A stretch of DNA of 51,641 bases from Lachnospiraceae bacterium (GCA_024683645.1 JAIKYA010000073.1:1-51641); one strand, 5' to 3'; positions 1 through 8,780 are shown, counted from the stretch's first letter. Translations and numbers: made by a program. Notes: generated from the sequence alone by a model not told the origin.

Positions 1-10
1 GGAAACGCGC

Positions 11-31
11 AAAAAGAGCAAAGAACGCTCT
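11..31 (-). terminator. Intrinsic terminator-like hairpin at the left edge
   Basis: On the minus strand AGAGC and GCTCT pair around a seven-base loop (15-31) and are followed by a run of five T. It lies about 90 bases downstream of the leftward promoter at 119-147. It could end a short RNA from that promoter or act as an attenuator for a gene beyond the window. The stem is short (5 bp), so strength is uncertain. Confidence 0.45.
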
Positions 32-118
32 CTTATTGGTCGAAAACCCCATTTTTTCGCGTTTTATACAAGATTTGGTAGCACCTATTTGATTTTCTAT
101 CAATATCTTGTAGTTCCC

Positions 119-147
119 ATTATAGATATGGTAGGGAAAAAAATCAA
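119..147 (-). promoter_or_regulatory. Leftward sigma-A promoter (TTGATT-17-TATAAT)
   Basis: Read on the minus strand, TTGATT (142-147) and a perfect TATAAT (119-124) are 17 bases apart. It points out of the window to the left, downstream of the membrane-protein gene at 171-566. The expected start is near 112. The transcript would begin with TACAAGAT, repeated as its complement ATCTTGTA about 40 bases later (105-112 against 67-74). Confidence 0.65.
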
Positions 148-170
148 GTAAATTATGAAAATTTTGTGTC

Positions 171-566
171 CTATTTTCCGAACGAGAACATTTTGCCGAA
201 TTTCTGCAGTGTTTCGGACGCATCGTTAAGATTCTCGATGGCCTTTTCAAGCTCCTCCGGATCAAGTGCTTCCAGCGTTTCGTTCATTGACTTTATGTCA
301 AAAGAGTTGATCGTGTCCTGGATCGCATCAAAATCGACACCGTTCATGGAATCGCTGATGTTTTTGACATCGGCTGTAACACCCTTTAAGTCTATCGCAG
401 TCAACTGATCAACCACGGGGGTAATAGTCTTTGTAAGCTTTACTCCTACGCATACCAGCGCTATGACAGCTACCGCGCATATCCCGCAGATAATCTGCGT
501 AATGATGAGCGATACCTTAAGACCCTTTATCTGTTTCTCCAAACTGCTGATCTGTTCCTGTTCCAT
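171..566 (-). CDS. Small membrane protein of unknown function
   Basis: The protein has 131 residues from the ATG at 566, which is preceded by a good AAGGAGGA site at 571-578; a longer in-frame start at 599 lacks such a site. Residues 1-17 are a charged helix. Residues 18-42 form one hydrophobic membrane segment (IITQIICGICAVAVIALV). The rest is acidic and helical with repeated Asn/Asp/Leu spacing, probably a coiled coil. It looks like a single-pass protein with a soluble helical domain. It follows the J-domain gene by 10 bases and is the last gene of that leftward group. No family is recognised. Confidence 0.75.
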   Translation of the reverse strand: MEQEQISSLEKQIKGLKVSLIITQIICGICAVAVIALVCVGVKLTKTITPVVDQLTAIDLKGVTADVKNISDSMNGVDFDAIQDTINSFDIKSMNETLEALDPEELEKAIENLNDASETLQKFGKMFSFGK

Positions 567-576
567 CTTTTCCTCC

Positions 577-1329
577 TTAACACCATATAAATCCGCCACC
601 GCATAAAACCTGGCAAAGCAGATTCGCTATGCACAGCTTCACACATCTGTCAGATCCTTCCATCGGCGACGGATGCGCATATGTATTGCTCACACTCTCA
701 TACCACCTGCCCTGTGAGATCATATGCTCGTAGAATGACATAAACTCATTATTTCCGGGCTCCATCCGCACGGCATTGCGCGCATGATCGAGTGCGGTAT
801 TGGTATTCTTAAGTCCGGCATGTGCCACAGCGCTGTAATAGTACCACATCGCATTCCTCTTGTTTGGATCGAGACTGTCGAGAGTATGTCTCGCCTCGTT
901 GAAATATCCGTTATTCAGGAATGTCGCAGTTGCGCGCATGTAGTTCTCATAGTCGCCCTGTGCGGTAGATGTGCTCCCGCCCGAAGAACCGTATGAACCG
1001 TGACCCGCACCGTTAAACCCACCGTACGAATCGCCGTACGATGCACGTGATGTACTGCCACTGTTCGTCCTTCCGTATCCTGCGGAGCTTCCGTAACTGT
1101 ATGTGCTTCCGTACTTTGCACCCGTTCCGTAGATGCCTTCCTCACGCTCCTTGATAATCTGTTCATAGGCGGTCTGCACCTCCTTGAACATCTCCTCCGC
1201 TTTATCCCTGTTGGGATTGTTGATGTTGGCATCGGGATGATACTTACGGCTCAGCTCTCTGTACTTTTTCTTGATATCCTCGTCGGAAGCGTTTCCGGGT
1301 ACGCCGAGGACTGCATAAGGATCACGCAT
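577..1329 (-). CDS. J-domain (DnaJ-like) protein with TPR-like region
   Basis: The protein has 250 residues from the ATG at 1329 (protein start MRDPYAVLG). A 34-residue upstream extension in the same frame is not J-domain sequence and is rejected. The J domain spans about residues 1-65 and keeps the HPD tripeptide (KYHPDAN) needed to stimulate Hsp70 ATPase. A Gly/Ser/Tyr-rich linker follows (about 75-125), then two TPR-like helices (about 130-195). The C-terminus ends in a Cys- and Gly-containing hydrophobic stretch ([14 protein letters not shown]). No zinc-finger or C-terminal DnaJ domains are present, so this is a specialised co-chaperone and not the general DnaJ. It overlaps the DUF5685 gene by 8 bases, which implies co-translation. 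Confidence 0.88.
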   Translation of the reverse strand: MRDPYAVLGVPGNASDEDIKKKYRELSRKYHPDANINNPNRDKAEEMFKEVQTAYEQIIKEREEGIYGTGAKYGSTYSYGSSAGYGRTNSGSTSRASYGDSYGGFNGAGHGSYGSSGGSTSTAQGDYENYMRATATFLNNGYFNEARHTLDSLDPNKRNAMWYYYSAVAHAGLKNTNTALDHARNAVRMEPGNNEFMSFYEHMISQGRWYESVSNTYAHPSPMEGSDRCVKLCIANLLCQVLCGGGFIWC

Positions 1330-2212
1330 TTTTATACCTCGCCCATATTCCGGAATAAAGTATATTCCTGAGTATATCCGTATATTCCACCAAAGGAAGT
1401 CTCTCAAACTGTCTGCAGAAATCTCCCGCAAGCACGGTCATGAGTTCTTTGAATTCGTCCTCAAAGCCCTCCTTAAATACCGCCTTTACAACTGTCCTTC
1501 CCGTGGTCTTGTTCTTTCTCTTTTCCGTACCTGTAACTTTATCCGCAAAAGGATTATAGCGGCCCTTTATATGATCTTCTCCCGCATCCTCATACGAATC
1601 CATCAGGTATATCCATTTGCCGAGATAGAATCCCATCATGTAGAGTTCATCGCTCCACTCGTCCTGTCTGTAGAGAAACACCTCGGAGAGTACTCGTCCG
1701 AACTGACCGGAAATAGCATCGGCATCTTTTTCCTCTGCCTTCTCCATATCGTAAAACTCCGAAAGAAGACCTTTTATTGCTTCAGACTTTTCGATAAGTC
1801 TTGCCCTTCTCTCATCGGATAGTTTTCCTTTCTCGGCATTCTTAAGACTTCTTTTCAGCTTTTTTCCAAGCATTTTTGCGGCCGCTTTGTGATCGTCTCT
1901 TTCATCGTCTTCGCATTTAAGTGACGAAAGCAGCACTCCCATATCAGCCGCATACTCCGTATAGGCATTGCGCAGCCTGAGTCTTCCTCCCGCAGGATGA
2001 AGAACGCACACTCCCTTGCTGCTTGCAGTCTCCGGTTCATACAGAGACGAGAGTAGTATCGCGAGAAAAGTGATATCGTAACTTAAGATGACCTGTCCGG
2101 TCTTTCCGTAGGTATGCGCAAGCTCTCTGCATGTACCACAGTAAAAACCGCGATAGGTTTCGATATCCTTCATCTTCAGTTCACTTAAGTTGACGGTGAG
2201 ATATCCGAACAT
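1322..2212 (-). CDS. DUF5685 family protein
   Basis: The protein has 296 residues. A GGAAAGGAG site lies just upstream of the ATG at 2212. The N-terminus is typical of the DUF5685 family of Clostridia: MFGYL start, then a Cys pair in YCGTC near residues 25-28. The remainder is helical and charged with conserved-looking stretches ([16 protein letters not shown]). The biochemical role is unknown. In this group it is coupled to a J-domain gene, which suggests a shared role in folding or in handling a partner protein; that is inference. The family call is from memory of its N-terminal pattern. Confidence 0.75.
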   Translation of the reverse strand: MFGYLTVNLSELKMKDIETYRGFYCGTCRELAHTYGKTGQVILSYDITFLAILLSSLYEPETASSKGVCVLHPAGGRLRLRNAYTEYAADMGVLLSSLKCEDDERDDHKAAAKMLGKKLKRSLKNAEKGKLSDERRARLIEKSEAIKGLLSEFYDMEKAEEKDADAISGQFGRVLSEVFLYRQDEWSDELYMMGFYLGKWIYLMDSYEDAGEDHIKGRYNPFADKVTGTEKRKNKTTGRTVVKAVFKEGFEDEFKELMTVLAGDFCRQFERLPLVEYTDILRNILYSGIWARYKNA

Positions 2213-2240
2213 GTCTCTCCTTTCCGCAAAATGTTTTTAA

Positions 2241-2274
2241 GAAAAATACCCGGACGCATATACGCCCGGGTATT
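2241..2274 (-). terminator. Rho-independent terminator of rpsO-pnp
   Basis: On the minus strand AATACCCGG and CCGGGTATT form a stem of about 9 bp around GCGTATATGCGT (2245-2274), followed by TTTTTCTT. It lies 15 bases after the pnp stop and separates the operon from the DUF5685 gene. Confidence 0.88.
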
Positions 2275-2288
2275 GCAAAGCTTTATGA

Positions 2289-4379
2289 TCAGTTCTGAGG
2301 CGCATCCTTTATCGAGAAGCTTATACGTCCCATCTTGTCCTTACCGAGGCACTTAACGGTTACCTGGTCTCCCAAGGTGAGGTAATCCTCAACATGCTCT
2401 ACTCTCTCCTTAGCGATCTTGGAGATATGTACCATGCCTTCCTTGCCGGGAGCGAACTCTACGAATGCACCGAACTCCTTGATGGAAACGACCTTACCCT
2501 TGTAGATCTGGCCTTCCTCAAACTCGGATACGATCATAGTGATCATCTCGATAGCCTTGTCCATTCCGTCCTTGTCTACGCCGCATACGTCAACGCGTCC
2601 GCTGTCATCGATATCAATCTTGACGCCGGTGCGTGCGATGATCTCGTTGATCGTCTTTCCGCGCTGTCCGACAACCTCACCGATCTTATCGGGATCGATC
2701 TGCATGGAAACGATCTTGGGTGCATACTCGTTAACGGTCTTTCTGGGCTCAGCGATAGCGGGCTTCATGCAGTTGTCCATGATGAAGAGTCTGGCCTCAC
2801 GGCATCTTGCGATAGCGCCCTCTACGATAGGCCTGGTAAGTCCGTGGATCTTGATATCCATCTGGATAGCGGTGATTCCCTCGGTGGTACCGGTTACCTT
2901 GAAATCCATGTCTCCGAAGAAGTCCTCGAGTCCCTGAATATCGGTAAGGAGTACGAAATCGTCATCGGTATCTCCGGTAACGAGTCCGCAGGAAATTCCT
3001 GCTACCATTGCCTTTATAGGTACACCTGCTGCCATAAGGGACATGCATGATGCGCAGGTTGAAGCCATTGAAGTGGATCCGTTGGACTCAAAGGTCTCGG
3101 ATACTGTACGTATTGAATAAGGGAACTCCTCTTCCGAAGGAAGTACAGGCAGGAGGGCTCTCTCAGCAAGTGCACCATGGCCTATCTCTCTTCTTCCGGG
3201 TCCGCGGCTGACCTTGGTCTCACCTACGGAATATGAAGGGAAGTTATAATGATGTATGTATCTCTTTGTCTTCACATTATCGTCAAGACCGTCTATCTTC
3301 TGTGCTTCGGAAAGAGGAGCCAGAGTGGTGATGTTGCAGATCTGTGTCTGTCCTCTGGTGAACATAGCGGAGCCGTGTACTCTGGGAATGATATCAACCT
3401 CAGCAGCAAGCTTTCTGATCTGTGTGATCTCTCTGCCGTCCGGACGCTTGTGATCCTTTAAGATCATCTTTCTTACTGTCTTCTTCTGATACTGATAGAG
3501 AGCCTCACCGAGTATCGCAAGCCACTCCTCATTATCCGCAAAAGCTTCTTCCAGCTTCTTGCTTATATTGCTGATATTCTCTTCTCTTTTCTGCTTCTCG
3601 TCGGTAAATACTGCTGTCTCCATCTCCTCGGGAGGCACGATCTCCTTCATCTTTGCAAATAGCTCCTCAGGGATAGCGCAGCTTACATACTCATGCTTGG
3701 GCTTGCCAACCTCGGCAACGATCTCATTGATCCAAGCGATCAGCTTCTGGTTCACATCATGAGCCATGTAGATAGCCTCGAGCATCTTTGACTCAGGTAT
3801 CTCCTTTGCTCCTGCTTCGATCATGATCACCTTCTGTGCCGTCGATGCAACGGTCAGTTTCAGGTCACCCTCTGCCCACTGTTCCTGGGTAGGGTTGACG
3901 ATCAGCTCGTCGTCGATCATACCCATCTGTGTCATTGCACAGGGGCCGTCAAAAGGTATATCCGAAATACATGTGGCAATAGCGGAACCGATCATAGCCA
4001 CCAGCTCGGGGCGGCAATCGGGATCAACCGAAAGTACCAGATTATCCAGCGTCACATCATTTCTGTAATCCTTTGGGAAAAGCGGTCTCATGGGGCGGTC
4101 GATGACACGGCTCGTAAGTACCGCATTCTCGCTGGCCTTGCCCTCACGCTTATTGAATCCTCCGGGCATCTTGCCTACGGAGTACATCTTCTCCTCGTAT
4201 TCAACAGATAACGGGAAGAAATCGATCCCGTCCCTGGGCTTTTCACTTGCAGTAGCTGTGGAAAGCACCGTAGTGTCACCGTAATGCATGAAAGCGGCAC
4301 CGTTAGCCTGGGCTGAAACTCTTCCTATATCTACCGAAAGGGTACGTCCGGCGATCTCAATACTAAAAGTCTTAAACAT
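2289..4379 (-). CDS. pnp: Polyribonucleotide nucleotidyltransferase (PNPase)
   Basis: The protein has 696 residues, normal for PNPase. It degrades RNA 3' to 5' by phosphorolysis and can add tails to RNA, in the cytoplasm and RNA degradosome. Order of domains: RNase PH 1 (about 10-145), helical linker, RNase PH 2 (about 320-460) with GPGRREIGHGALAERAL and the acidic TGDTDDDF segment of the active site, KH domain (about 550-610; VVGQRGKTINEI) and S1 domain (about 620-690; GAFVEF, GMVHISKI). It lies 12 bases after rpsO, the conserved rpsO-pnp order, with a terminator right behind. Confidence 0.98.
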   Translation of the reverse strand: MFKTFSIEIAGRTLSVDIGRVSAQANGAAFMHYGDTTVLSTATASEKPRDGIDFFPLSVEYEEKMYSVGKMPGGFNKREGKASENAVLTSRVIDRPMRPLFPKDYRNDVTLDNLVLSVDPDCRPELVAMIGSAIATCISDIPFDGPCAMTQMGMIDDELIVNPTQEQWAEGDLKLTVASTAQKVIMIEAGAKEIPESKMLEAIYMAHDVNQKLIAWINEIVAEVGKPKHEYVSCAIPEELFAKMKEIVPPEEMETAVFTDEKQKREENISNISKKLEEAFADNEEWLAILGEALYQYQKKTVRKMILKDHKRPDGREITQIRKLAAEVDIIPRVHGSAMFTRGQTQICNITTLAPLSEAQKIDGLDDNVKTKRYIHHYNFPSYSVGETKVSRGPGRREIGHGALAERALLPVLPSEEEFPYSIRTVSETFESNGSTSMASTCASCMSLMAAGVPIKAMVAGISCGLVTGDTDDDFVLLTDIQGLEDFFGDMDFKVTGTTEGITAIQMDIKIHGLTRPIVEGAIARCREARLFIMDNCMKPAIAEPRKTVNEYAPKIVSMQIDPDKIGEVVGQRGKTINEIIARTGVKIDIDDSGRVDVCGVDKDGMDKAIEMITMIVSEFEEGQIYKGKVVSIKEFGAFVEFAPGKEGMVHISKIAKERVEHVEDYLTLGDQVTVKCLGKDKMGRISFSIKDAPQN

Positions 4380-4391
4380 TTGCTATTCTCC

Positions 4392-4658
4392 TTATTTTCT
4401 GAGTCCCAGTTTCTCGATCAGTGAACGGTATCTGTCAATGTCCTTCTTCATAAGATAGTTGAGCAGACCACGTCTCTTACCGATAAGCTTGTACATACCT
4501 CTTCTTGAGTGATGATCAAGGGGATGATCCTTAAGATGAGCTGTCAGCTCCTCGATCCTGGCCGTAAGAACGGCTACCTGTACCTCGGGTGATCCGGTAT
4601 CACCTGCGGTACGTGCATACTCTTTCATGATTGACTGTTTCTTTTCTGCTGCGATCAT
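4392..4658 (-). CDS. rpsO: 30S ribosomal protein S15
   Basis: The protein has 88 residues and aligns over its full length with S15: [28 protein letters not shown] and LLNYLMKKD. It binds 16S rRNA helix 22 early in 30S assembly. A strong TAGGAGGAAAT site precedes the ATG. The leader between the promoter (4750-4778) and the start is about 85 nt and contains G/C-rich self-complementary stretches. S15 is known to repress its own mRNA in several bacteria, so autogenous control is plausible here but not shown. Confidence 0.98.
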   Translation of the reverse strand: MIAAEKKQSIMKEYARTAGDTGSPEVQVAVLTARIEELTAHLKDHPLDHHSRRGMYKLIGKRRGLLNYLMKKDIDRYRSLIEKLGLRK

Positions 4659-4749
4659 TTTATTTCCTCCTATTTCAATATATTATTTACGCCGCATCTG
4701 AGCAGACGGTATTCCCCGGTCCCCCGGATACGGTCACGCAACGTGAGTC

Positions 4750-4778
4750 ATTATACCACAGCCCCCCCGGCTTGTAAA
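4750..4778 (-). promoter_or_regulatory. rpsO-pnp promoter (TTTACA-17-TATAAT)
   Basis: On the minus strand TTTACA (4773-4778) and TATAAT (4750-4755) are 17 bases apart, upstream of rpsO. The -35 box sits inside a small hairpin (CGGCTTTACAAGCCG), which may be accidental. Confidence 0.75.
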
Positions 4779-4792
4779 GCCGTGAATTTAAC

Positions 4793-4812
4793 GGGGCGTC
4801 AGATGACGCCCC
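4793..4812 (-). terminator. Strong hairpin after the surface-protein remnant
   Basis: GGGGCGTCA and TGACGCCCC form a 9-bp perfect stem with a two-base loop immediately after the remnant's stop codon. The following minus-strand sequence (GTTAAATT) has only a weak T run, so termination may be poor. Confidence 0.5.
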
Positions 4813-4817
4813 ATATC

Positions 4818-5708
4818 TTACTTTGTTATCTCCACGCCGGTCCTTATTCCTGCAAAGTTCTGTCCGGCAAGAGCGCTCGCTAAAGCCTTCTTATTCTGCT
4901 GATCCGTAACCTTGACTGCAAAAGCCTTTGCTGCCTTCTTTGCGCTGAAGCTGTAGGTCTTGGCCTTCTTAAGTCCGGGAACCCTCACCTTGATCTTAAG
5001 GCTCTTCATTCCCTTGATACTTCCGTCTTCATTCAGCTGCAGTCCGCCGTTCTTAAGCTTTGCCCTGATCGTCACGCTCTCGGCATTCTTCAGCTCCACA
5101 GGCACTATGTCAAAGCTGTAAGGCTTTTCCTTGAACTGCCTGTTCAGCTCTTTGACCATATTCTGCAGCGATTTTTTGTCGGCTCCCTTTATCTTGGCCT
5201 TCTTAAGGACCTTGGAGTTCAGCTTCAGCTTCACATAGAAGCTGCCCTTTGTATTTACATTCTTCTCCTTACCGATCACATAACTTACGCTAAAGAGTTT
5301 TGTCAGGTCCGCATCCTTGTTAAAGCCGCTTACCGCCTTATCAAGGCCGGAGATCTTTATCTTTGCTATTTCTTCCGAGAGAGCCTGCAGCTGCGCCTTG
5401 CTTATCCTGCTTCCGGTCCAGGTCACGGCCTTGGGATAGGTGATGTCCCAGCCTATCGTAACATCCGCACCGTTGATCTTTTCGCTCTTATTATCCGATA
5501 CTACTACAGGTATTTCCGTATCGGGCTTCTTCTCCTCGGGCTCCTTAGGCTCTTCCGTCTCAACCGGCTTCTGCTTCTTCGGTATAGGTCTCGTTTCTTT
5601 ATGTGAGGGATCGTTTTTGCATACCCTCTCCTCGACTCCTTCTTCTTCCTCGGTAGCTTCCTTAACAACCGTCCACTCACCCCAGTTATGACCGAGTGCC
5701 GGGATATA
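4818..5708 (-). pseudogene. C-terminal remnant of a surface/cell-wall repeat protein
   Basis: The frame is open from a stop at 5709-5711 down to the stop at 4818, about 296 codons, but no plausible ATG/GTG/TTG with a ribosome-binding site lies near its beginning; the only GTG, at 5426, is internal. The first residues (ALGHNWGEWTVVKEAT) match a repeat common in Lachnospiraceae secreted proteins, usually followed by Cys and DPSHKETR as here. Then comes a Pro/Glu/Lys linker (about 45-75) and a Lys-rich beta-type domain at the C-terminus. The signal peptide and N-terminal domains are missing. Upstream, 5796-5900 holds a short Thr/Glu-rich frame ending in three stops that may be more debris of the same gene. 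It looks 5'-truncated and probably not expressed. Confidence 0.7.
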
Positions 5709-5711
5709 TTA

Positions 5712-6053
5712 TTTCCATATCAAGATATCTCATCTTTGGCAACGATTTTGGCAATTTTTCTGTTTTCGTTCCCCTGATTCTTCATTCTCTTATTATCAGG
5801 CAACGATTCCGTACATCTCTTCCGTTTCCGTCCCGTTATTCCAACTGTCCTCCCTACCGGCATCCGGTCTCTCAGTTTCCTCCGTCTCCGCCCCCGTCCT
5901 CTATTTCTCAGACTGTAACGCGATAGTGATCACGGCAACAGGCAGATTAAGCACTGCAACTTAGTGCCATACTTAGCGAAAACAAGCGGCCGATCTTTCT
6001 CGTCGAAAACTCCTCTTACCCTATCCTCAAGAGATCTGAAACCGCTTAAGGCA
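5712..6053. other. Non-coding, pyrimidine-rich stretch
   Basis: No gene is supported here. The plus strand is rich in C and T from about 5750 to 5920. In one minus-strand frame about 33 codons (Thr/Glu-rich, containing ETERPDAG) end in TGA TAA TAA near 5796, possibly the decayed linker of the neighbouring surface-protein remnant. A small hairpin (GCACT/AGTGC) lies near 5951-5970. Confidence 0.5.
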
Positions 6054-6180
6054 TAATATGTACACACAGGACTGTGTGAGGCCGCCGGTGCTTGACGAGC
6101 AAAGGCCGAAGGCGCATTGCGAGTTTAGCACCGCTGCGAGTCCGAACCCAAGCGGAAGCGGGTCCTGTGGGTACATATTA
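6054..6180 (-). repeat. Dispersed structured repeat, copy A, with flanking inverted arms
   Basis: The core at 6067-6167 begins CAGGAC and ends GTCCTG and nearly matches the copy at 51310-51398 (identical first 27 bases) and the 3' half of the copy at 23442-23489. Internal pairs: CGGTGCT with AGCACCG, and CCGCT with AGCGG. Outside the core the arms TAATATGTAC (6054-6063) and GTACATATTA (6171-6180) are perfectly complementary, making a stem of 19 bp with one mismatch when joined to the core ends. It starts about 26 bases after the stop of the zinc-ribbon gene. Whether it acts as RNA or is a small mobile repeat is not known. Confidence 0.8.
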
Positions 6181-6206
6181 CGCCCGGAGCGGTCAGTCGA
6201 TTCCCC

Positions 6207-7391
6207 CTACCAGTCGGACCCCCAGTCCGTGGAGCCGGAATCCCAGGAGTCGCTTCCCGAATCCCAGGAATAGTCGCTGCTGTCGTAGCTGTTCCAGGAG
6301 TCATCGTCGTCATCGTCATCGTCGTCATAGGATCTCGACACTTCCTCCTGCTCACGCTCATAATCCTGATAATATGTCGTTTCAGAGAAGTCGCTTATCT
6401 GCGTGGATGAATCCCAGGCCGGATAGTAATAGAAGTCTCGTGCATCATACTCAAATTTGAGCGGATCAGGCAGCGAATCATAATCTACCGGCTCCCATGA
6501 ATCATCATTGTAGTAATACCAGCTGGACGTATCAAAACTGTCAAGATGGTAATAATCGTTCCCTTCGTACTCATAGTATCCTTTTGCCGCATAACCATCC
6601 GAATATATATATTCGTAATAAAGTCTGCTTGTCTGAAAATCAGTGAAATCGTACTCCTGCATATAGCCCTGTGTCCAAAAGTATTTTTTCGCTGTTTTTC
6701 TCTTTTCAAGCTCAGCCGGTATGGATGATGTTCCCACACTCTCCCATTCCCCGCTCTGCAGGTTATAATGAGCCCAGTTTTCGTATGCCTGGGATCTGCC
6801 CATGCTGTAATATGGCTCTCTGTCAACAACATAGTAGCCCTGATCAGGCACGCCGTTATGATAGGACCGGTTCATGAGTGCCCCAACAGATAATGATGCA
6901 ATAATGTTTATGACAAATATCGTGGCTATTATCTTTGTAAGCCCGCTTCCCACTGATCTGCGCTGCGTCCTTCCTGCACCGTTCTTGGAATAATAAGGCG
7001 ACACTCCGCGGCTCGCATTCCTTGCTTTCTGTTCCACTATCTCCTGCTTAAGCCTCATGAACAGCTCGTTTACGGCATAGGCCTCATCCGTACCTTCATA
7101 GCGTACTGCGCGGGATCCGTTATCCTTGTTTTTATATACGACAAAATTACCGTTGTACGGGTCCTTATAGATACCGAAGGCTCTCGGCCCAGAGTAGTCG
7201 ATGCCGATAAAAAATCTCGTTGTTTCATACGACGGCAGTCCTTTAGATTCATACCAGGCTTTCAGATCCTCTACAGTTGCCGGCTGATCGGGCGTACTCC
7301 TCCGGACCTGTGTGTTGGTCGCTCCGCAGCCCGGACAGCTGTTTTGCGTATCCTCATACATGCTGCCGCAGAAATCGCATTTTACCTTCAT
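6207..7391 (-). CDS. Zinc-ribbon membrane protein with Asp/Ser/Trp/Tyr-rich tail
   Basis: The protein has 394 residues, with a GGAGGGAGAG site before the ATG. Residues 1-25 form a zinc ribbon (CDFCG and CPGCG pairs). Residues about 38-115 are a small soluble domain. One membrane segment lies near 150-172 (IIATIFVINIIASLSVGAL). The remainder, about 220 residues, is very rich in Tyr, Asp, Ser and Trp, with a run of nine Asp and then repeated DSW/DSG units up to the last residue. By topology the tail would be outside if the ribbon is inside. The long acidic aromatic tail is low-complexity and may bind cations or the cell wall; that is a guess. No named family is recognised for the whole protein. 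Confidence 0.82.
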   Translation of the reverse strand: MKVKCDFCGSMYEDTQNSCPGCGATNTQVRRSTPDQPATVEDLKAWYESKGLPSYETTRFFIGIDYSGPRAFGIYKDPYNGNFVVYKNKDNGSRAVRYEGTDEAYAVNELFMRLKQEIVEQKARNASRGVSPYYSKNGAGRTQRRSVGSGLTKIIATIFVINIIASLSVGALMNRSYHNGVPDQGYYVVDREPYYSMGRSQAYENWAHYNLQSGEWESVGTSSIPAELEKRKTAKKYFWTQGYMQEYDFTDFQTSRLYYEYIYSDGYAAKGYYEYEGNDYYHLDSFDTSSWYYYNDDSWEPVDYDSLPDPLKFEYDARDFYYYPAWDSSTQISDFSETTYYQDYEREQEEVSRSYDDDDDDDDDSWNSYDSSDYSWDSGSDSWDSGSTDWGSDW

Positions 7392-7465
7392 TACTCTCCC
7401 TCCTCCGTTTCATATCCGGCCGTGTAAGCTTAAGCCGTCGCTTTCGACAGGTAAGCCCACAAAAA

Positions 7466-8599
7466 TTATGCACCGAATATCATATCCCTTAACGTTGGAT
7501 GTATCGTATCGTATGCCATACCGCAGTTTCTGACATGCTGTATGTAGACAAAACTCGTTTTTGAAACCGTATCCATCTGTATGCAGGCTCCGGCAGCACC
7601 GTCCCAGCCGAAGATACCTGCGGGCGCGGTTGAACCGACTTTCTCCGGCCACAGAAACACCTGCATTCCGCAGCCGTAACCGTAGCCGCGTCTCCCCATG
7701 GTCTTTTCTATATCCTCCAGTCCTGCTTCACAGAGAAGATTCTTCTTTATCATTTCCACCGTCTCCGGTTTTAGTATCCTTACCCCTCCGGCACTCTCGC
7801 CGCCACAGGCAAGAGTATCGCCGAGCTTTGCATAGTCCCCGGTCGTACTCACCAGCCCCGCTCCTCCGCTCTCATAATTCTCCGAAAGCTGATAATTGCA
7901 GCTCTGCTCCATTGGAACTATCCCTCGCTCATCCATGATATACTGCTGCGCCAGTCTCTCAAGAGCGCTGTTATCGGGCTTTGCAAAAAAAGTGTCTTTC
8001 ATATCCAGCGGTTCCCAGATGTTCTTTTTCAGATATTCGGAAAAGCGCATCCCGCTGACCACCTCAATTACAGCTCCCGCCACATCATGACTTAAGCTGT
8101 ATAAGAACCTTGTTCCGGGCTCAAACTTAAGCGGTGATTCCGCAAAGCTCTCTGCCAGCTCCACCGTGCCTGCGGATGCTCCCTTCTCTTTCAGCACTCT
8201 TACTATGCCCGGTCTTTGCAGATCATAATCCAGTCCCGACTGCATTGAGAGCAGCTGCCATATCTTCATCGGGCTCTTTGCTTTTTCCGCTCCCGCATCT
8301 CCCATAACACTGAGCTCCCTGTACGCCGGAAGAAACTTCCCGACCTCATCCTCGAGAGAAACCTTTCCCTGCTCGATAAGCTGCATCATGGCGGTCATGG
8401 TCTGCACCTTTGTCATTGAAAACATAAGGTAGCGCTGATCAGCTCTAACCTTCTGTGTCCTGTTTATATCAACGGTGCCCGTCATATAACGGTAGATCTG
8501 CCTGTGATCCCTGTAAATGATACAGTCTACGGAAGGTATCCCTTCCTTCACCAGCGAATCCAGATAATCCGTTATACTTTTCTCATTAATAAAACTCAT
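7466..8599 (-). CDS. Serine hydrolase of the beta-lactamase/class C fold
   Basis: The protein has 377 residues with no signal peptide, so probably cytoplasmic. The SxxK motif is S61-M-T-K64; a Tyr-x-Ser candidate lies near residue 163 (FLYSLSHD); a Gly-rich C-terminal region (GWDGAAGACIQM) stands where the KTG-like motif is expected. This matches the Pfam Beta-lactamase family, which includes esterases and D-aminopeptidases as well as class C enzymes. Absence of export argues against true antibiotic resistance; an esterase or peptidase is more likely. The start is supported by GGAGGGATAAGCTT upstream and an extended -10 promoter at 8642-8650. Confidence 0.88.
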   Translation of the reverse strand: MSFINEKSITDYLDSLVKEGIPSVDCIIYRDHRQIYRYMTGTVDINRTQKVRADQRYLMFSMTKVQTMTAMMQLIEQGKVSLEDEVGKFLPAYRELSVMGDAGAEKAKSPMKIWQLLSMQSGLDYDLQRPGIVRVLKEKGASAGTVELAESFAESPLKFEPGTRFLYSLSHDVAGAVIEVVSGMRFSEYLKKNIWEPLDMKDTFFAKPDNSALERLAQQYIMDERGIVPMEQSCNYQLSENYESGGAGLVSTTGDYAKLGDTLACGGESAGGVRILKPETVEMIKKNLLCEAGLEDIEKTMGRRGYGYGCGMQVFLWPEKVGSTAPAGIFGWDGAAGACIQMDTVSKTSFVYIQHVRNCGMAYDTIHPTLRDMIFGA

Positions 8600-8641
8600 A
8601 AGCTTATCCCTCCGATATTTATCATTTTCCCGGTCACCGTC

Positions 8642-8650
8642 ATTATAGCA
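8642..8650 (-). promoter_or_regulatory. Extended -10 promoter for the serine hydrolase
   Basis: On the minus strand TGC-TATAAT (8642-8650) precedes the hydrolase start by about 43 bases. The -35 region is T-rich with no good match, which fits an extended -10 promoter. Confidence 0.5.
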
Positions 8651-8702
8651 TACATCCCGCCATAAAAAAACGCCGGTGCGGATGGACCTTCTTCATATTC
8701 TG

Positions 8703-8730
8703 TTGTTTTTTCCACTGCGGATGTTATAAT
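8703..8730 (+). promoter_or_regulatory. Promoter of the response regulator (TTGTTT-16-TATAAT)
   Basis: TTGTTT (8703-8708) and TATAAT (8725-8730) are 16 bases apart, about 50 bases before the response-regulator start. A GGGGA/TCCCC hairpin follows in the leader. Confidence 0.6.
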
Positions 8731-8780
8731 GAAGAAGTTCGGGGATCCGTCCCCGCTCAGATAACCAGATTTTAAAGTGG

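Noticed and set aside
2394..3050. 218-codon plus-strand frame opposite pnp
   Set aside because: Shadow frame caused by the codon bias of pnp.
7466..8599. Antibiotic-resistance beta-lactamase
   Set aside because: No signal peptide; the fold also includes esterases and peptidases, so resistance is not supported.
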